A stretch of 64,000 nt of DNA from the NCBI GenBank assembly GCA_954871525.1, contig OX940867.1:13121343-13185342 (forward strand), in the 5' to 3' direction. Position numbers and translations under genes: made by a program. The stretch comes from Parietaria judaica. Its lineage: Eukaryota > Streptophyta > Magnoliopsida > Rosales > Urticaceae. Shown here one piece after another: positions 1 through 10,426 of this stretch (position 1 is its first letter; every line of letters starts with the position of its first letter). The notes under the pieces are model-generated. The model was not told where the DNA came from and made no database searches. It saw only the letters and a list, made by a program, of their open reading frames with translations.

Positions 1-765
1 GCTCTTCTTATGGTCGTAGTTGACGTGGTTCATGTGGTGGAAGATCTCCCGACCTACATCGATGTTCAACACTTTTGCGCCGGCGTAGATAAGCTTCAGA
101 AAATCGAACTGAAGCTCCATGAAGTGAAGATGCGGGTAAAGATGGTAACCGAAGAAGTACATCCAAATTTTCCCGATCTTAGACAACTGGTTCTTCTCAT
201 GGCGTGATTCCCCAGCTCTTGAATGCCATTGCACACCGGGCTGCGCAATCGTTGCATCGATGTCGTCGTAAAATGCCTTGTCCAACTCCACCTCAGCACC
301 TGAGTAATGGTTATGCTCATCCTCCTCTATGGTATAATTCGGAGTTCCATAGTAGGCATTTATGACCTCCGGGCTGATGGGAACGCCCACATTTCGAACC
401 ATCACGAACCCGTCCTTGACGTTGTCAGGAAGGGCCGCATAGAATTCGAGGACCATGATTTTGTACGCCGTGTTCTTTGGCTCAAACATATAATTTAGCC
501 AACCCCGGCGTTGATAATTGGCGTTGACGAGGTCATTCAACACATTCGAAGCGAGCGGTAATTCGGTGAAACCACGCTCGGACCAAAGTTTCCGCGTGCA
601 TATCTTATTGTAACGGTTCTTTGCCGCTTCCGTCATTAAGCGCATATGCGGCGGCGGAGGCGGAGGAACCGTTTCATTGATCTCGTCATCGGGCATTTTA
701 ACGTTCCAGTGCTTTCCCCGTTTTGCCGTTTCTTTCCAAATACCTCGTTTTATTTTAGGCGCCAT
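1..765 (-). CDS. Putative plant transposon protein (Transposase_32-like), N-terminal part, runs off the window
   Basis: A reading frame on the minus strand starts at ATG 763-765 and stays open for 255 codons to base 1, with no stop. It begins MAPKIKRGIWKETAKRGKHW, then a proline run near residue 37, then the stretch ERGFTELPLASNVLNDLV near residues 62-80. Further on are VLEFYAALPDNVKDGFVMVR and VPISPEVINAYYGTPN. This order (Trp-rich region, EFY, then V.IS...IN..YG.P) is how I remember the plant family annotated as putative plant transposon protein; no search was run. The frame lies inside CACTA termini, transcribed away from the right-hand TIR, so it is probably an accessory or captured gene of that transposon rather than a host gene. 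The molecular role of the family is not known to me. The chosen ATG is the first in frame and follows an AT-rich leader. Confidence 0.6.
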   Translation of the reverse strand, partial: MAPKIKRGIWKETAKRGKHWNVKMPDDEINETVPPPPPPHMRLMTEAAKNRYNKICTRKLWSERGFTELPLASNVLNDLVNANYQRRGWLNYMFEPKNTAYKIMVLEFYAALPDNVKDGFVMVRNVGVPISPEVINAYYGTPNYTIEEDEHNHYSGAEVELDKAFYDDIDATIAQPGVQWHSRAGESRHEKNQLSKIGKIWMYFFGYHLYPHLHFMELQFDFLKLIYAGAKVLNIDVGREIFHHMNHVNYDHKKS

Positions 766-839
766 TGAAATCTGAAAAAAATAGCATATATTCATTTCAC
801 GGAATTCAAATCAAAACATAAACTAAATTTCAAAACCAA

Positions 840-1090
840 AATCAATTTGCATTAAAAATCGGCCTAATCACAATTCCTAAACAAAATCAATTCACAATTC
901 CTAAACTAAATCAATTCACAATTTCAAAACCTAATCACAATTCACAATTCCTAAACCTAATCACAATTCACAATTTCAAAACCTAATCACGATTCACAAT
1001 TCCAAAACCTAATCACAATTTCAAAACCTAATCAAATTCACAATTTCAAAACCTAATCACAATTTACAATTTCAAACCTAAAAATCATCG
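840..1090. repeat. Degenerate AT-rich tandem repeats in the transposon leader
   Basis: Multiple imperfect copies of a CTAATCACAATTC / CACAATTTCAAAACC motif follow each other in the 5' leader or first intron of the gene starting at 765. They resemble the GATTAGGTTTTATCAA-type repeats in the second CACTA element at 2790-3050, read on the opposite strand. This suggests the two elements share leader architecture. Confidence 0.6.
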
Positions 1091-1379
1091 ACCCTAAAAA
1101 TAATCAAAATCGCAAAATCATCAACAAAATGACAATATACATCAACAAAATCACAGAAAATCATAAAAAAAAAAACCCCAAAATAATCAACCCTAAGAAT
1201 CGTAAAAGCCTACAAATTCAAACAAAAACACAAAGATTCAAGTCTAACCCTAAGACGGCGGGCGACGGCGGGCGACGGCGAATGGGTCGAGGTCGCGGCG
1301 GCGAGCGAAGGCGAGAGAGAAACAAAGAAACTAGGCTTCGTGCGAAATGAGTGTTTGCGGCTCGTGTTTGGGTTAAAAC

Positions 1380-1860
1380 ACGACTCTCGCCGCGGCTAAC
1401 TTAAGTTCGCCGCGGCGAGTCATCCCAACGACACTAAAAAGTGTCGTTGGACATGAAGGTCGTTTTCCATCTTGATGACACTAATATATGCGTAGTTGGA
1501 ACACTACCCGCCGCGGCACATATAAATTAGCCGTGGCGAATATTTGCTTTCTAAAACCCCCCAGACGACACTCATATATGTGCGTAGTTGAACACACTTC
1601 GCCGCGGCTAATACTAATTTGCCGCGGCGAATATATGCTTTCTAAAACCCATCCAGACGACACTCATATATGTGCGTAGTTGGAACACTGTTCGCCGCGG
1701 CTAATACTAATTTGCCGCGGCGAATATATGATTCCGACGACACATAAAAATTTGCGTCGTCGGAACTCTATTTTTTTTTTAATCCGACTACGCATAATAA
1801 TTTTCATCCTCGAAACTTTACTTCCAACGACGCTTTTTGTCTTGCGTAGTGGAATCTCCA
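1380..1860. repeat. CACTA subterminal inverted repeats (GCCGCGGC cluster)
   Basis: At least six short palindromic blocks alternate here. GCCGCGGC-type cores occur near 1390, 1412, 1510, 1600, 1620, 1695 and 1717, several joined by TAATACTAATTT. They are followed by CGACGACAC...GTCGTCGG pairs near 1736-1765. A 78-80-base unit, ending in a CATATATGTGCGTAGTTG-like string, is repeated around 1570 and 1665. Such arrays are the expected transposase-binding regions of CACTA ends. The role here is inferred from position only. Confidence 0.65.
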
Positions 1861-1997
1861 TAGTATAATCTCATATTTGTAGTAGTGATGCTATAATTAT
1901 AAATACAAGAACAATTAAAAGAATATGATTAGTTTTAATTTTTTATATATTTATTATTAGCATGTTCTCAAGTATCTTTATATAAAATTGAAAGAGA

Positions 1998-3625
1998 CAC
2001 TACTACAAATTGTTGATTATACCACGGAGATTAGACCACGGAAGTCAAAAACCGTGGTCTAAAGTGAGTTTAGACTAGGAAGTCATAAACCGTAGTCTAA
2101 AGTACGAGATTTTGGACTTCCAAAGACAGAAGTAAAAAACCGTCGTTGGATGTTCCAGCGTGCCATCGTCACACCGTGGCATGCCATCATCAGATGATGG
2201 AATTTTTTTCGTCGTAGAAAATGTGTCGTATACACAACAACGAGCCGCAACTTTGTTATTCAAGCCGCGGCATTATGTCTTATGACGACAAAAAATTAAC
2301 TGCCGTGGGATTTATGTTGTAAACAAAGACACATGCCGTGGTGTCCCGAAGTTAGCCGCAACATTCTACCTTACTGCGACACTTTTTTAACCGTCATTTT
2401 TAAACGCAGTAAAAAAAAAACTATATGTGCGGCGGCTTATTGACCCTAACGCCGCTGCATGAATCATTAAAACGACATTACTAATAAACGACACAAATAA
2501 CCGTCGTATGATGCCACTCACCGCGGCGTATTTTCAAACAAGCCGCAACGAGTATCGTTTTTACAAACCTTTTAACCTCGCTCATTTCTCACTTTGCGTC
2601 GTCATCCGCCCTCTCTCTGTCTATCTCTTGCTTGCCTTTGCGCCATCTCTTTCGCCGCGATGAACTTCACGCCGTTATCCACCCTCGCCGTCAACATCCA
2701 AATGCTGTCAACATCCTCTTCTTAGTGTCAATTTCTTCTTTGTGGTTGTTTTTATTTTTTCCTTTTTGGTGATAATTCGAAATAACTAGGTTTATTAATC
2801 AATTAGGTTTTATCAACTTTATATTTGAATTAAGTTTTTGTTGATTGGAATTAGGTTTTATCAAATTTTTAATTTGATTAGGTTTTTGGTGATTAGAATT
2901 AGGTTTTATCAATTAGGTTTGAAATAGGAATTGGATCTAGGGCTTTGGGTGAATGATTTTTGAATTAGTTTGATTTTTGTGATTAGATTTTATAAGTTGG
3001 TTTATTTTTTGAGTTAGATTTCATAAATTAATTTTATTTTTTGAATTAACCCATTAATAGAAAGAGGAAACCAAAGAGGAAACCAAAGCTACCGGGTAAT
3101 TTTTTGTTAAAAAATTGCTAATTTTGTATTTTACTGGCATTTTCGACGACGCAAAAAAATCAACGTTAAAAGCCAACAAAAAAAAAACGAATCTGGGAAA
3201 ACATAAGCCGTGGCGTATTATAACCACGCCGTGGCTAGAAAGCCATGCACGACGATTTTTTCCGTCGTTTAACATAGTCCACGCCGGCTGATATAAGTTA
3301 AGCCACGACACAAATATACAAGTTGCGGCATTATTATTACACACCGCGGCTTACTTTTACCACCAATAGCGCCTTTCGAACAACGTATTTGTCTGTCGTG
3401 TGTGGGTGCACAGGTATGTCACGGCGTATAATCGCTTGGCAAGAATACTTCATGCCACGGATATATTTCGTGGTCTGATGATTGTGTCGCGGCATGTAAA
3501 TATACATTGCCGCGGCGTAGTTACACTTCCCACGACGGATGTCTTCCATCGTGGAATCCAAATTTTGACCACGAAGAAACTTTCGTGGTCTAAACTTACA
3601 ACCATGGAGGATTAAACCATGTATA
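1998..3625 (+). mobile_element. Non-autonomous CACTA element, 3' TIR not seen
   Basis: It begins with CACTACTACAAA at 1998-2009. Subterminal repeats of the type ACCACGGA...GTGGTCTAAA follow at 2020-2105, with CGTCGTTGG and CCGCGGC motifs through 2545. The mirrored set runs from about 3130 to 3615 (CGACGAC, GCCGCGGCG, TTTCGTGGTCTAAA). Between them is only an exon-like, CT-rich stretch (2570-2728) and AT-rich, intron-like DNA, so no transposase is encoded. The expected right TIR, TTTGTAGTAGTG, is absent; copia element A begins at 3626, just where it should be, so A probably inserted into or truncated the end. Confidence 0.65.
2570..2728 (+). other. Leader-exon remnant of the deleted CACTA element
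   Basis: This is a pyrimidine-rich, CpG-containing island in AT-rich DNA. It carries ATG at 2660 and a 22-codon frame ending TAG at 2726-2728. Its placement after the subterminal repeats and before intron-like DNA matches the GC-rich leader at 1250-1350 of the neighbouring CACTA element. It looks like the first exon left after internal deletion. I see no recognisable protein domain. Confidence 0.3.
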
Positions 3626-4169
3626 TGTGAGTTTATGCTTGACCGGGCTCAACAAACCCTAGCAGAGTTTTCCCCACCAGGAACTTCCCTACCAGAGATC
3701 TCCCCACCACAGCTTCCCCTAGCAGAGAAGGGCCCAAGCAGAAATGCCCATACCAGGAGTGCCCTCGGGCAAAAGTGGCTCCCTAGCAGAAGAGCCCCTA
3801 CCAGGAATGCCCCGATCAAAAATGGACCCTAGCAGTTCTGCTAGGGACATACGACCAGAAGTCAGCGGAACTCATTCTAGAAGGTTCCAAACTTGAGGAG
3901 CAAGTTTGGAGATTTGATTTGGTTTCCTAATTCTGTTAGGATTCGAATGTAAATGTAAAAGATTTGATTGAGTTTATTTTAGGAAGTTTAGCTAGGGTTT
4001 CGTTTTCTGGTCCCCTATAAATACTAGTGTTAGTGTTTATTTTTGTAACTCCTCATTTGTATTTTTTGCCTTCGATTAATCAAAGAAAATTCTCCCATAG
4101 CTTTCTTCTTTCCTTTGTTTTTTCTTCTAAGTTTTCTTTTGGCAGATCCATTCCTATTGGGAACCAAAA
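3626..4169 (+). repeat. 5' LTR of copia element A
   Basis: The LTR begins TGTGAGTTTATGCTTGAC and ends just before the primer-binding site at 4172. It is about 544 bp and is the same family as the inverted LTRs at 5348-5966 and 10427-11031. The U3 part (3650-3840) is a run of degenerate 15-17-base units of the form CC.A.CAGAGATTTCCC. A TATAAATA box lies at 4015-4022. The bases before it, GTATA (3621-3625), would be the left target-site copy; no right copy was found. Confidence 0.8.
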
Positions 4170-4171
4170 AT

Positions 4172-4183
4172 TGGTATCAGAGC
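4172..4183 (+). other. Primer-binding site of copia element A
   Basis: TGGTATCAGAGC, complementary to the 3' end of plant initiator-methionine tRNA, sits two bases after the LTR. This fixes the LTR as a 5' LTR on the plus strand. Confidence 0.9.
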
Positions 4184-4199
4184 GAATGTGCCAAAGAAG

Positions 4200-4520
4200 A
4201 TGTCGTCACCAAGCGAGTCCACTGGAGGAGAGTTGACGACGGCGACGAAGATTGGATCAAAGGAAGGAAACACGACGCTCCATTATCCGATGTTCACGAA
4301 GAGCAATTACTCGGTGTGGGCGTTGAAGATGCGGGTGAACCTGCAGGCGCAGGGAGTATGGGAAGTTGTAGAAGGAAGCGACGTCCAAGGGCGCAAGGAG
4401 AGGATGGAACTCACCGCCATTTATCAAGGAGTTCCGGAAGATGTTCTTCTCATGATTGCCGAGAAGGATTCCACAAAGGAGGCGTGGGAGACGCTAAAAA
4501 CCATGCACATGGGTGCAGAC
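4200..4520 (+). pseudogene. gag N-terminal fragment of copia element A
   Basis: The frame starts at ATG 4200 (MSSPSESTGGELTTATKI) and reads about 107 codons of a plant copia Gag. The NYSVWALKMRVNLQAQGVW segment is the usual N-terminal signature (Asn-Tyr-x-x-Trp...Met...Leu...Trp). The frame breaks at MHMGAD, where a foreign LTR (family X) begins at 4521. The same Gag occurs inverted in element B from 10396, which shows what is missing: the rest of Gag, including the zinc knuckle. Nothing downstream restores it, so this copy is dead. Confidence 0.85.
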
Positions 4521-5208
4521 TGTTGGACATGTGTCCTTAAACAAGCTATTTTTTATCCATTTATAAAAAATTATGACAATTCGTTGAATAAAAGATGGTG
4601 CTTATTATGTTAATCTTATTATAGTTTCTGGTAGAGAAAAATAGAATGTTTGTTCCTTAATTCATAAATGATGCAATTATGTTATTATTATCACAACAGA
4701 GTCAATGTGAGGAAGAATTAATAATCATAATAAATGAACTTAAAATATCTGTGACCTGATTTATTGGGTGGGAGCCCATTAATCGTATAAGGTCATTAAT
4801 GTGACTAAGTGACAATCCTATTCCGGATTATGTGTGTGTCACACTCACTAGAATTTTAAGTATGAAGTGCCTTCATACTGGACTGGACTTGACTTAAACT
4901 CCGAAAGTTATTATATAAGACCGTCACTGATAACTTGGAATTGAGTCACTAGTAGATGATCAAATGGATATTCGATCTAAGTCCTGAGTGATCTTGAGTT
5001 CGAGTTGTTGGCTTGATTGTTCTTTGATTTAACCGTTAAAGAGCACAATATATTACCGTTGTTCCCAACACTTTTATTTTGGGAATATGATAGTCAGTAG
5101 TAAGGGTAGCTTGGTCATAGACATGGGCATCACACAACTCTCTTTAGAGTCAAGATGATTCCCTTGGTTGTCAGTGGTGAGAAGTAAGAGGTATTCATGC
5201 GCAACTTA
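4521..5208 (+). repeat. Truncated LTR of family X
   Basis: It begins TGTTGGACATGTGTCCTTAA and aligns by eye, almost base for base, with the first 690 bases of the solo LTR at 51726-53836. It carries the same landmarks: CTTATTATGTTAATCTTAT, GGGAGCCCATTAATCGTAT, CATACTGGACT and CCCAACACTTTTATTTTGGG. The match fades near 5208 and the remaining 1.4 kb of LTR is missing. It interrupts the gag of element A. No second target-site copy of CAGAC (4516-4520) was found. Confidence 0.75.
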
Positions 5209-5342
5209 TGTATTATTTTGCCTCAAATAAGATGATAAAATACATTTTTTATTTATTTAAAAGTACATGTTTTGTTGGTGTTAGGAGTCGATCATAGATT
5301 TTTTCAAAAAGAAGACCTTGAAATAAAGGCAACGACAAAAGC
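5209..5342. other. Unassigned sequence between LTR X fragment and element B
   Basis: This is 134 bases of AT-rich DNA followed by a short open stretch (from about 5272) with no recognisable domain. It matches neither the missing part of LTR X nor the rest of element A gag. It is probably filler or older target DNA. Confidence 0.3.
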
Positions 5343-5347
5343 TACTA

Positions 5348-5966
5348 TGTTGGTTCCCAGTGATAAGATCTTCAGCCAAAGAAGAATGAAGAACAAGAAA
5401 CAAAGGAAAGAAGACAAAGCTTGGGAGTATTTTCTCAGATTAATGTCGAATGCAAAGAGAGCAAATGCTACAAACTAAATTCATAAGACTTGTATTTATA
5501 GAGAAATAGAAAGCTAAACCCTAGCTAAACTTCCTAAAATAAACTCAATCAATTCTTTATAATTTACACGTTTCCTAATAGAATGGGAAACCAAATCATA
5601 TCAAATCAGGAAGAAAAATCGTATCTCTAAACTTGCTCCTCAAGTTTGGCACCTTCCTGGAATAGCTCTTCTTGACTTCTGGCGTTTCCCGTTTCTGCCC
5701 GGGATAATCCTGCTAGGGTCCTTTGCTGCTAGGGGGCATCTCTGTTCCCCCTCATCTCTGCTAGGTCCATCTCTGGTAGGAGCATTCTTGGTCGGGTCCC
5801 TTCCTGCTGGGGGAAATCTCTTGTCGGACCCATCTCTGGTGGGGGAATTCCTGCTAGGGAGATTTCTGCTCGGGCCCTTCTCTGCTAGGGAAAACTCTGG
5901 CGGGGAGATCTCTGGTGGGAAAATCTCCACTAGGGGTTGTTGATTCAGGTCAAGCTTAAACTCACA
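5348..5966 (-). repeat. 3' LTR of copia element B
   Basis: On the minus strand it begins TGTGAGTTTAAGCTTGAC and ends GGGAACCAACA, about 619 bp. It is a clear direct copy of 10427-11031. The U3 part (5740-5940) is the same degenerate CTGGTAGGG/CTGCTAGGG minisatellite seen in LTR A. Confidence 0.9.
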
Positions 5967-5989
5967 TTCTCCTCTGTAAGCTTGACTTG

Positions 5990-8900
5990 GGTCGAGGTTC
6001 TTCACCCCGAGCAGCTCTCTCATCTCTACAAACTAAACTCTTGCTAGAGCCGTGGTAAGTATGTCTGCACGTTGCTCCTTTGTTCTAACAAACTCCACGA
6101 TGATCTTTCGCTTCTCCACACACTCGCGAATATAATGATACCGAGTGTCTATGTGCAGACTTGTCCACACACTGGTTTCTTCATCAGTGCTATTGCGAAC
6201 TTGTTGTCCACGTAAAGAGTAACTTGCTTCTGCTCGGCTCTAGTCACTTCACTCAGTATCCCCTTCAACCACATAGCTTGACATGGTGCTGCGGTTGCTG
6301 CCATGATCTCCACTTCACATGAAGATAGAACTATAGTCTTTTGCTTCTGAGACTGCCAAGTGATCAGGTTCCCGTTGAGGTAGAACATCATCCTTCCGGT
6401 ACTCTTCCTATCATCAATGTCACCGGCCAGATCACTGTCAGTGAAGCCGACTAGCTCTTCTGCTCCCCTGCCTCTTCCATATTGGATCACGTAGTCCGTT
6501 GTTCCCTTCACATAGCGTAAGATGTGCTTCACCGCCTGCTGGTGTGCACTTGTGGGCTTCTCCATAAATCGTCTAACTATCCCGACTGCGTGAGAAATGT
6601 CTGGTCGGGTGTGGGTGAGATACCTTAGGCACCCGATCACGCATCTATACTCCATAGGATCCACTTCTCTTCCTTCAGGATCCTTCCCGAGCTGCAACTT
6701 CGCCTCCATTGGGTATTTGGTTGGATTGCAATCTGCCATCTCGAATTGCTTAAGGATTTTCCTCGCGTATGCCGACTGCTTCAGCGTGATGCCGTTTTTC
6801 TTCTGCTCTACCTTAATACGAAGGTAGTAAGAAAGTAGTCCAAGATCACTCATTTCGAACTCGGCCATCATTTGCTTCTTGGACCCTTCTACGACTCCTG
6901 CGCTGATCAGTGACTATCAGGTCGTCCACATACACTTCGACAACCAGAACTTCTTCTCTGTTGCTTCTGGTGTACACTGCCTGCTCCCTTGAGCACTTTG
7001 TGAATCCAAGACTCTTCAAACTCTTGTCGAGGCGTATGTTTCATGCCCTTGGAGCTTGACGTAGCCCGTATAGAGCCTTGGAGAGCTTGTACACCTTTTG
7101 CTCCTTGCCCTTTATGTTAAAACCTTCTGGTTGACTGACGTAGACTTCTTCCTCGAGATCACCATTTAAGAACGCCGATTTGACATCCATGTGGTGAATC
7201 TCCCAACCTCGATGAGCTGCTAGGGCTAAGATGAGTCTGATCGTGTCTAGTCTCGCCACGGGAGCAAAGACTTCTTCGAAGTCAACTCATTGCCTCTGCA
7301 CGTAGCCTTTGGCAACTAGCCTTTCCTTGTGCTTTAGGACACTCCCCTCGGTATCATTCTTGAGCTTGTATACCCACTTCAAGCCAATGGGCTTCTGACC
7401 TTTGGGCAGGTTGGTGAGCTACCATGTCTTGTTCTTCTCGGTGGACTCCAACTCCTTCTTAATTGCTTCCTGTCATTCCTGCTCGGTAGCTGCCTCTTGG
7501 TAGTTGGTCGGCTCATCGGCGCACAACAAGGACAACTCTTCTAGGTTTATCTCCACTTCCCGACCATCTTCGTATATTTCTACTAGGGTACAAAATCCTT
7601 TTGGGCCATCCTTGATCAAGGAATCTCCCGAGCTGGACGAACTGGTTCTGCTTGGGCTGGGTGTTCTGGGTGTACCCGGGCATGAATCTCTGGTAGGGGT
7701 ACCAGAGCTGGTAGGGGAACCTGAGCTGGTGGGGGCACCAGAGCTGGTAGGGGTACCAGAGCTGGTAGAGATACCCGAGCTGGTAGGGGTACCCGAGCTG
7801 GATGTTGCTGGCCCTTCCTGGTCGGCAACGTCTTCTTCTACTTCGAACTCAAATGAGTTCTGCTCGGGCTCACCGTTCTCATCGTGCCAATCCCATTTCT
7901 TCTATTCTTCGAACACAGCATCTCTGCTCACCTGGATCTTGCCGCGTCGGGGGTCAAAGAGATTGTATGCCTTGCTTCCGTCTTCAACACCAAGATACAC
8001 CATCGACTGAGTCCTGTCATCGAGCTTCTTGAGATGGGGACCCACAGTCTTCACATTGCGGTGCACCCAAACACCTCAAGTGCCCTAAGTGGGGCTTCTT
8101 CCCAAACCACGTCTGGTAGGGAGTACGCTCTTCTAGCGCCTTCGTTGGCAAACGGTTAAGCAAATAGACCGCGTGTCCAACTGCTTCTCCCCAAAACCTC
8201 GCTGGGATTTGCATGCTCTTCAGCAAACTCCTTGTTGTGTCCATCACTGTCCGGTTTTGTCTCTCCACCACACCGTTCTGCTGGTGAGTGTACGGTGCGG
8301 TCAGGTGGCGCTCGACTCCTTCCTCATCGCAGAATTCTCCGAACTGCTGGGATGTGAACACTCCACCTCGGTTATTTCTCAAGACCTTCATATTATGTTC
8401 TGACCCATTCTCCACGAGCCTCTCGTACTTCTTGAAGACTTCAAAGGCTCCACTCTTCTCCTTGAGCGTGTAGATCCACATCCAGCGACTGTAGTTGTGA
8501 ACAAGTAGTAGGAAATACTTGCTTCCGGCTAGAGTTGCTGGGGTGATTGGACCACAGAGGTCCACATGCACCAGTTGGAGAAGTCGCTCTGCTCGGAACT
8601 TGGCCTTGATCGGAAATGGCGCTCTAGCTTATTTCGCGATCATGCAGCATTCGCATAGCTGGTTGGGGTGCTCAATCTTGGGAACCCTAAAAGCCATCTC
8701 CTTCTCTCCTATCATCTTAAGCGCGTAAAATTTTACGTGCCCAAGTCTCACATGGCACAACCAGGTCAGGTCTTCTAGGGATGCTATTAAGCAGAAGGGC
8801 TGTCCTGTTTCTAGGAGAATCTTGTACAACCTGTTCGGCGTTCTCTTAACTTTCATCAACAGGTTGCCATTTCTGTTCCTCATCTTCAGATAGGGACCAG

Positions 8901-9289
8901 ACATCACCACTCTGTTGCCGATCTCTGTCATCTGTCCGAGGCTGATGTTGTTACTCTTCAACTTTGGGATGTAGTACACCTGGGTTATGAGGCGTTGGTC
9001 CCCATTCTTGCACTCGAACAGAATGGACACTATGCCTCTAATTTCGACGATTGAACCGTTGCCGAATTTCACGCTCCCCGTGATCTTCTAATCGAGCTCT
9101 TCAAACTTAGCTCGGTCTCCTGTCATATGGTTGCTCGCGCCATTGTCTAGGTACCAGACATCGGTAGAGACTTTCTGCTCTCTATCAACGAGAAGGTTCG
9201 CAATATTCTTGTCCTCGATTAGGAACACCATCTCCGAGTAGGTCTGCTCTTTGGTCTCTAGCCTCTGATCTCTGCTCTCTGGTCGTTGG
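5990..9289 (-). pseudogene. pol (PR-IN-RT-RNaseH) of copia element B, multiply broken
   Basis: In order on the minus strand: aspartic protease with WYLDNGASNHMTG (about 9124-9156); integrase zinc-binding region with H..RLGH and CECC (about 8630-8760); integrase core 8017-8571 with NGVVERQNR. The position where a copia integrase normally has the second catalytic Asp reads VLRNNRGG, so Asp is replaced by Asn. Next comes a Pro/Val/Leu repeat linker (7616-7830), then reverse transcriptase with [18 protein letters not shown] (7100-7200) and VYVDDLIVTD (about 6905-6945). Last is RNase H with FTDSDLAGDIDDRKSTG (6390-6450), ending before 5990. Several stops and frameshifts separate these blocks. It is a typical dead copia copy. 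Confidence 0.88.
7675..7805. repeat. Minisatellite in the IN-RT linker of element B
   Basis: About seven units of an 18-base motif, GAGCTGGTAGGGGTACCA with variants, follow each other. On the coding strand they translate to a Pro-Ala-Leu-Val-Pro-Leu repeat. The CTGGTAGGGG core is also the core of the U3 repeats in this element's own LTRs. Confidence 0.8.
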
Positions 9290-10396
9290 TCTCTGGTCTT
9301 TGCTCAGATTCCGAGCAAGTCTGCTCTTTGCTCGCCGGTCAGGGCTGCTCCCCCCTCTCCGGGTAGGTCTGCTCTCTCTCGCCTACGAGGATCGTCTCCT
9401 CGTCTTCTTGTCCGTCCAGACTCACCTCCTGTTCGGCAAACGTCAACGCCGACTGGTCTTCGTGGAATCTCGTCAGATTCGCTTCCTCGCCTTGGTTCTT
9501 GCTGCGGTACTCTGAAAAGTGCCCGAGCTTCTGACAATTATAGCACTTCACTGTGCTATTGTCTCTCCTGGTCGTGCTTTCCTGACGGGGTGCACCACTG
9601 CCGCGACCTCGCGTGTTCCGACCTCACCCTCGTCCACGACCTCTACCACGTCCTCGGCTATCTCCGCTGTAGCTACTCCGACCAGAGGAGCTAGAAGAAA
9701 AGTCTTCTCCCCAGCTTTTCTTCTGTTTGTCCAATCACTCTTTATGCGTGAGCAGGAGGTGCTTCTCCTCTTCTCTGTCACCGTAACCCCGAAGTCTCTC
9801 CTCGTGGGCTTTGAGGCGACCAACAACCTCCTCAACCATCATGGTCTTGAGGTCGCCGAACTGCTCAATCGATGTCATGATCAGCATGTACCTGTGAGGT
9901 ATGGCTCTGAGGAATTTCTTGACAACAGTGGTCTCATCCACCTTGTCTCCTAGCGAGCGGATACTGGTCCCAATAGACGTTAGTTTCATGGCAAAGTCGT
10001 TAATTGACTCACCGTCCCTCATCAGAAGAACCTCGAATTCACTCTTCCAGGTTTGGAATTTTGCGTTTCGGACGCGATCGGTACCCATGTGCATGGTCTT
10101 TAGCGTCGCCCATGCCTCCTTTGCGGAATCTTTCTCGGCGATTATGAGAAGGACATCTTCCGGAACTTCTTGGTAGATGGCAGCGAGTGCCACCCTCTCC
10201 TTGCGCCCTTCGATATCGCTGTCTTCTACAGCTTCCCATACTCCTGCGCCTGCAGGTTCACCCGCATCTTCAACGCCCACACCGATTAATTGCTCTTCGT
10301 GAACATCGGATAATGGAGCGTCATGTTTCCTTCCTTTGATCCAATCTTCGTCGCCGTCGTCAACTCTCCTCCGGTGGACTCGCTTGGTGACGACAT
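9290..10396 (-). pseudogene. gag of copia element B (broken)
   Basis: Gag starts at ATG 10394-10396 (MSSPSESTGGELTTAT) as in element A. A stop replaces the Tyr of the NY..W motif (near 10290), and the frame shifts a few codons later. It then reads on from about 10280 through DAMKLTSIGTSIRSLG-type Gag sequence to an Arg/Gly-rich tail. The zinc knuckle (9500-9550) reads CYNCQKLGHFSEY, so the fourth zinc ligand has changed from Cys to Tyr. Capsid-type helices are otherwise recognisable over about 300 codons. At least one nonsense change, one frameshift and the knuckle change mean no functional Gag. Confidence 0.85.
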
Positions 10397-10412
10397 CTTC
10401 TTTGGCACCTTC

Positions 10413-10424
10413 GCTCTGATACCA
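10413..10424 (-). other. Primer-binding site of copia element B
   Basis: The minus strand reads TGGTATCAGAGC, the initiator-Met tRNA complement, immediately inside the 10427-11031 LTR. Confidence 0.9.
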
Positions 10425-10426
10425 AT

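Larger units (their letters stand above)
1..1887 (-). mobile_element. CACTA (En/Spm-type) DNA transposon, terminal part; continues left of the window
   Basis: The right end is a 12-base terminal motif at 1876-1887, TTTGTAGTAGTG, the exact reverse complement of the CACTACTACAAA found at 1998-2009. Inside it, about 1380-1860 is packed with GCCGCGGC and CGTCGT-type inverted subterminal repeats, as is usual for plant CACTA elements. Next inward come a GC-rich, exon-like leader (about 1250-1350), AT-rich degenerate repeats (about 840-1090) and a minus-strand reading frame starting at 765. The left end lies outside the window, so size, autonomy and target-site duplication cannot be judged. The superfamily call rests on the CACTA terminus plus subterminal repeats. 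Confidence 0.8.

Noticed and set aside
7504..8010. Plus-strand 168-codon frame rich in PELVG repeats
   Set aside because: It is antisense to the integrase-RT linker minisatellite of copia B; the minus-strand reading matches the polyprotein.
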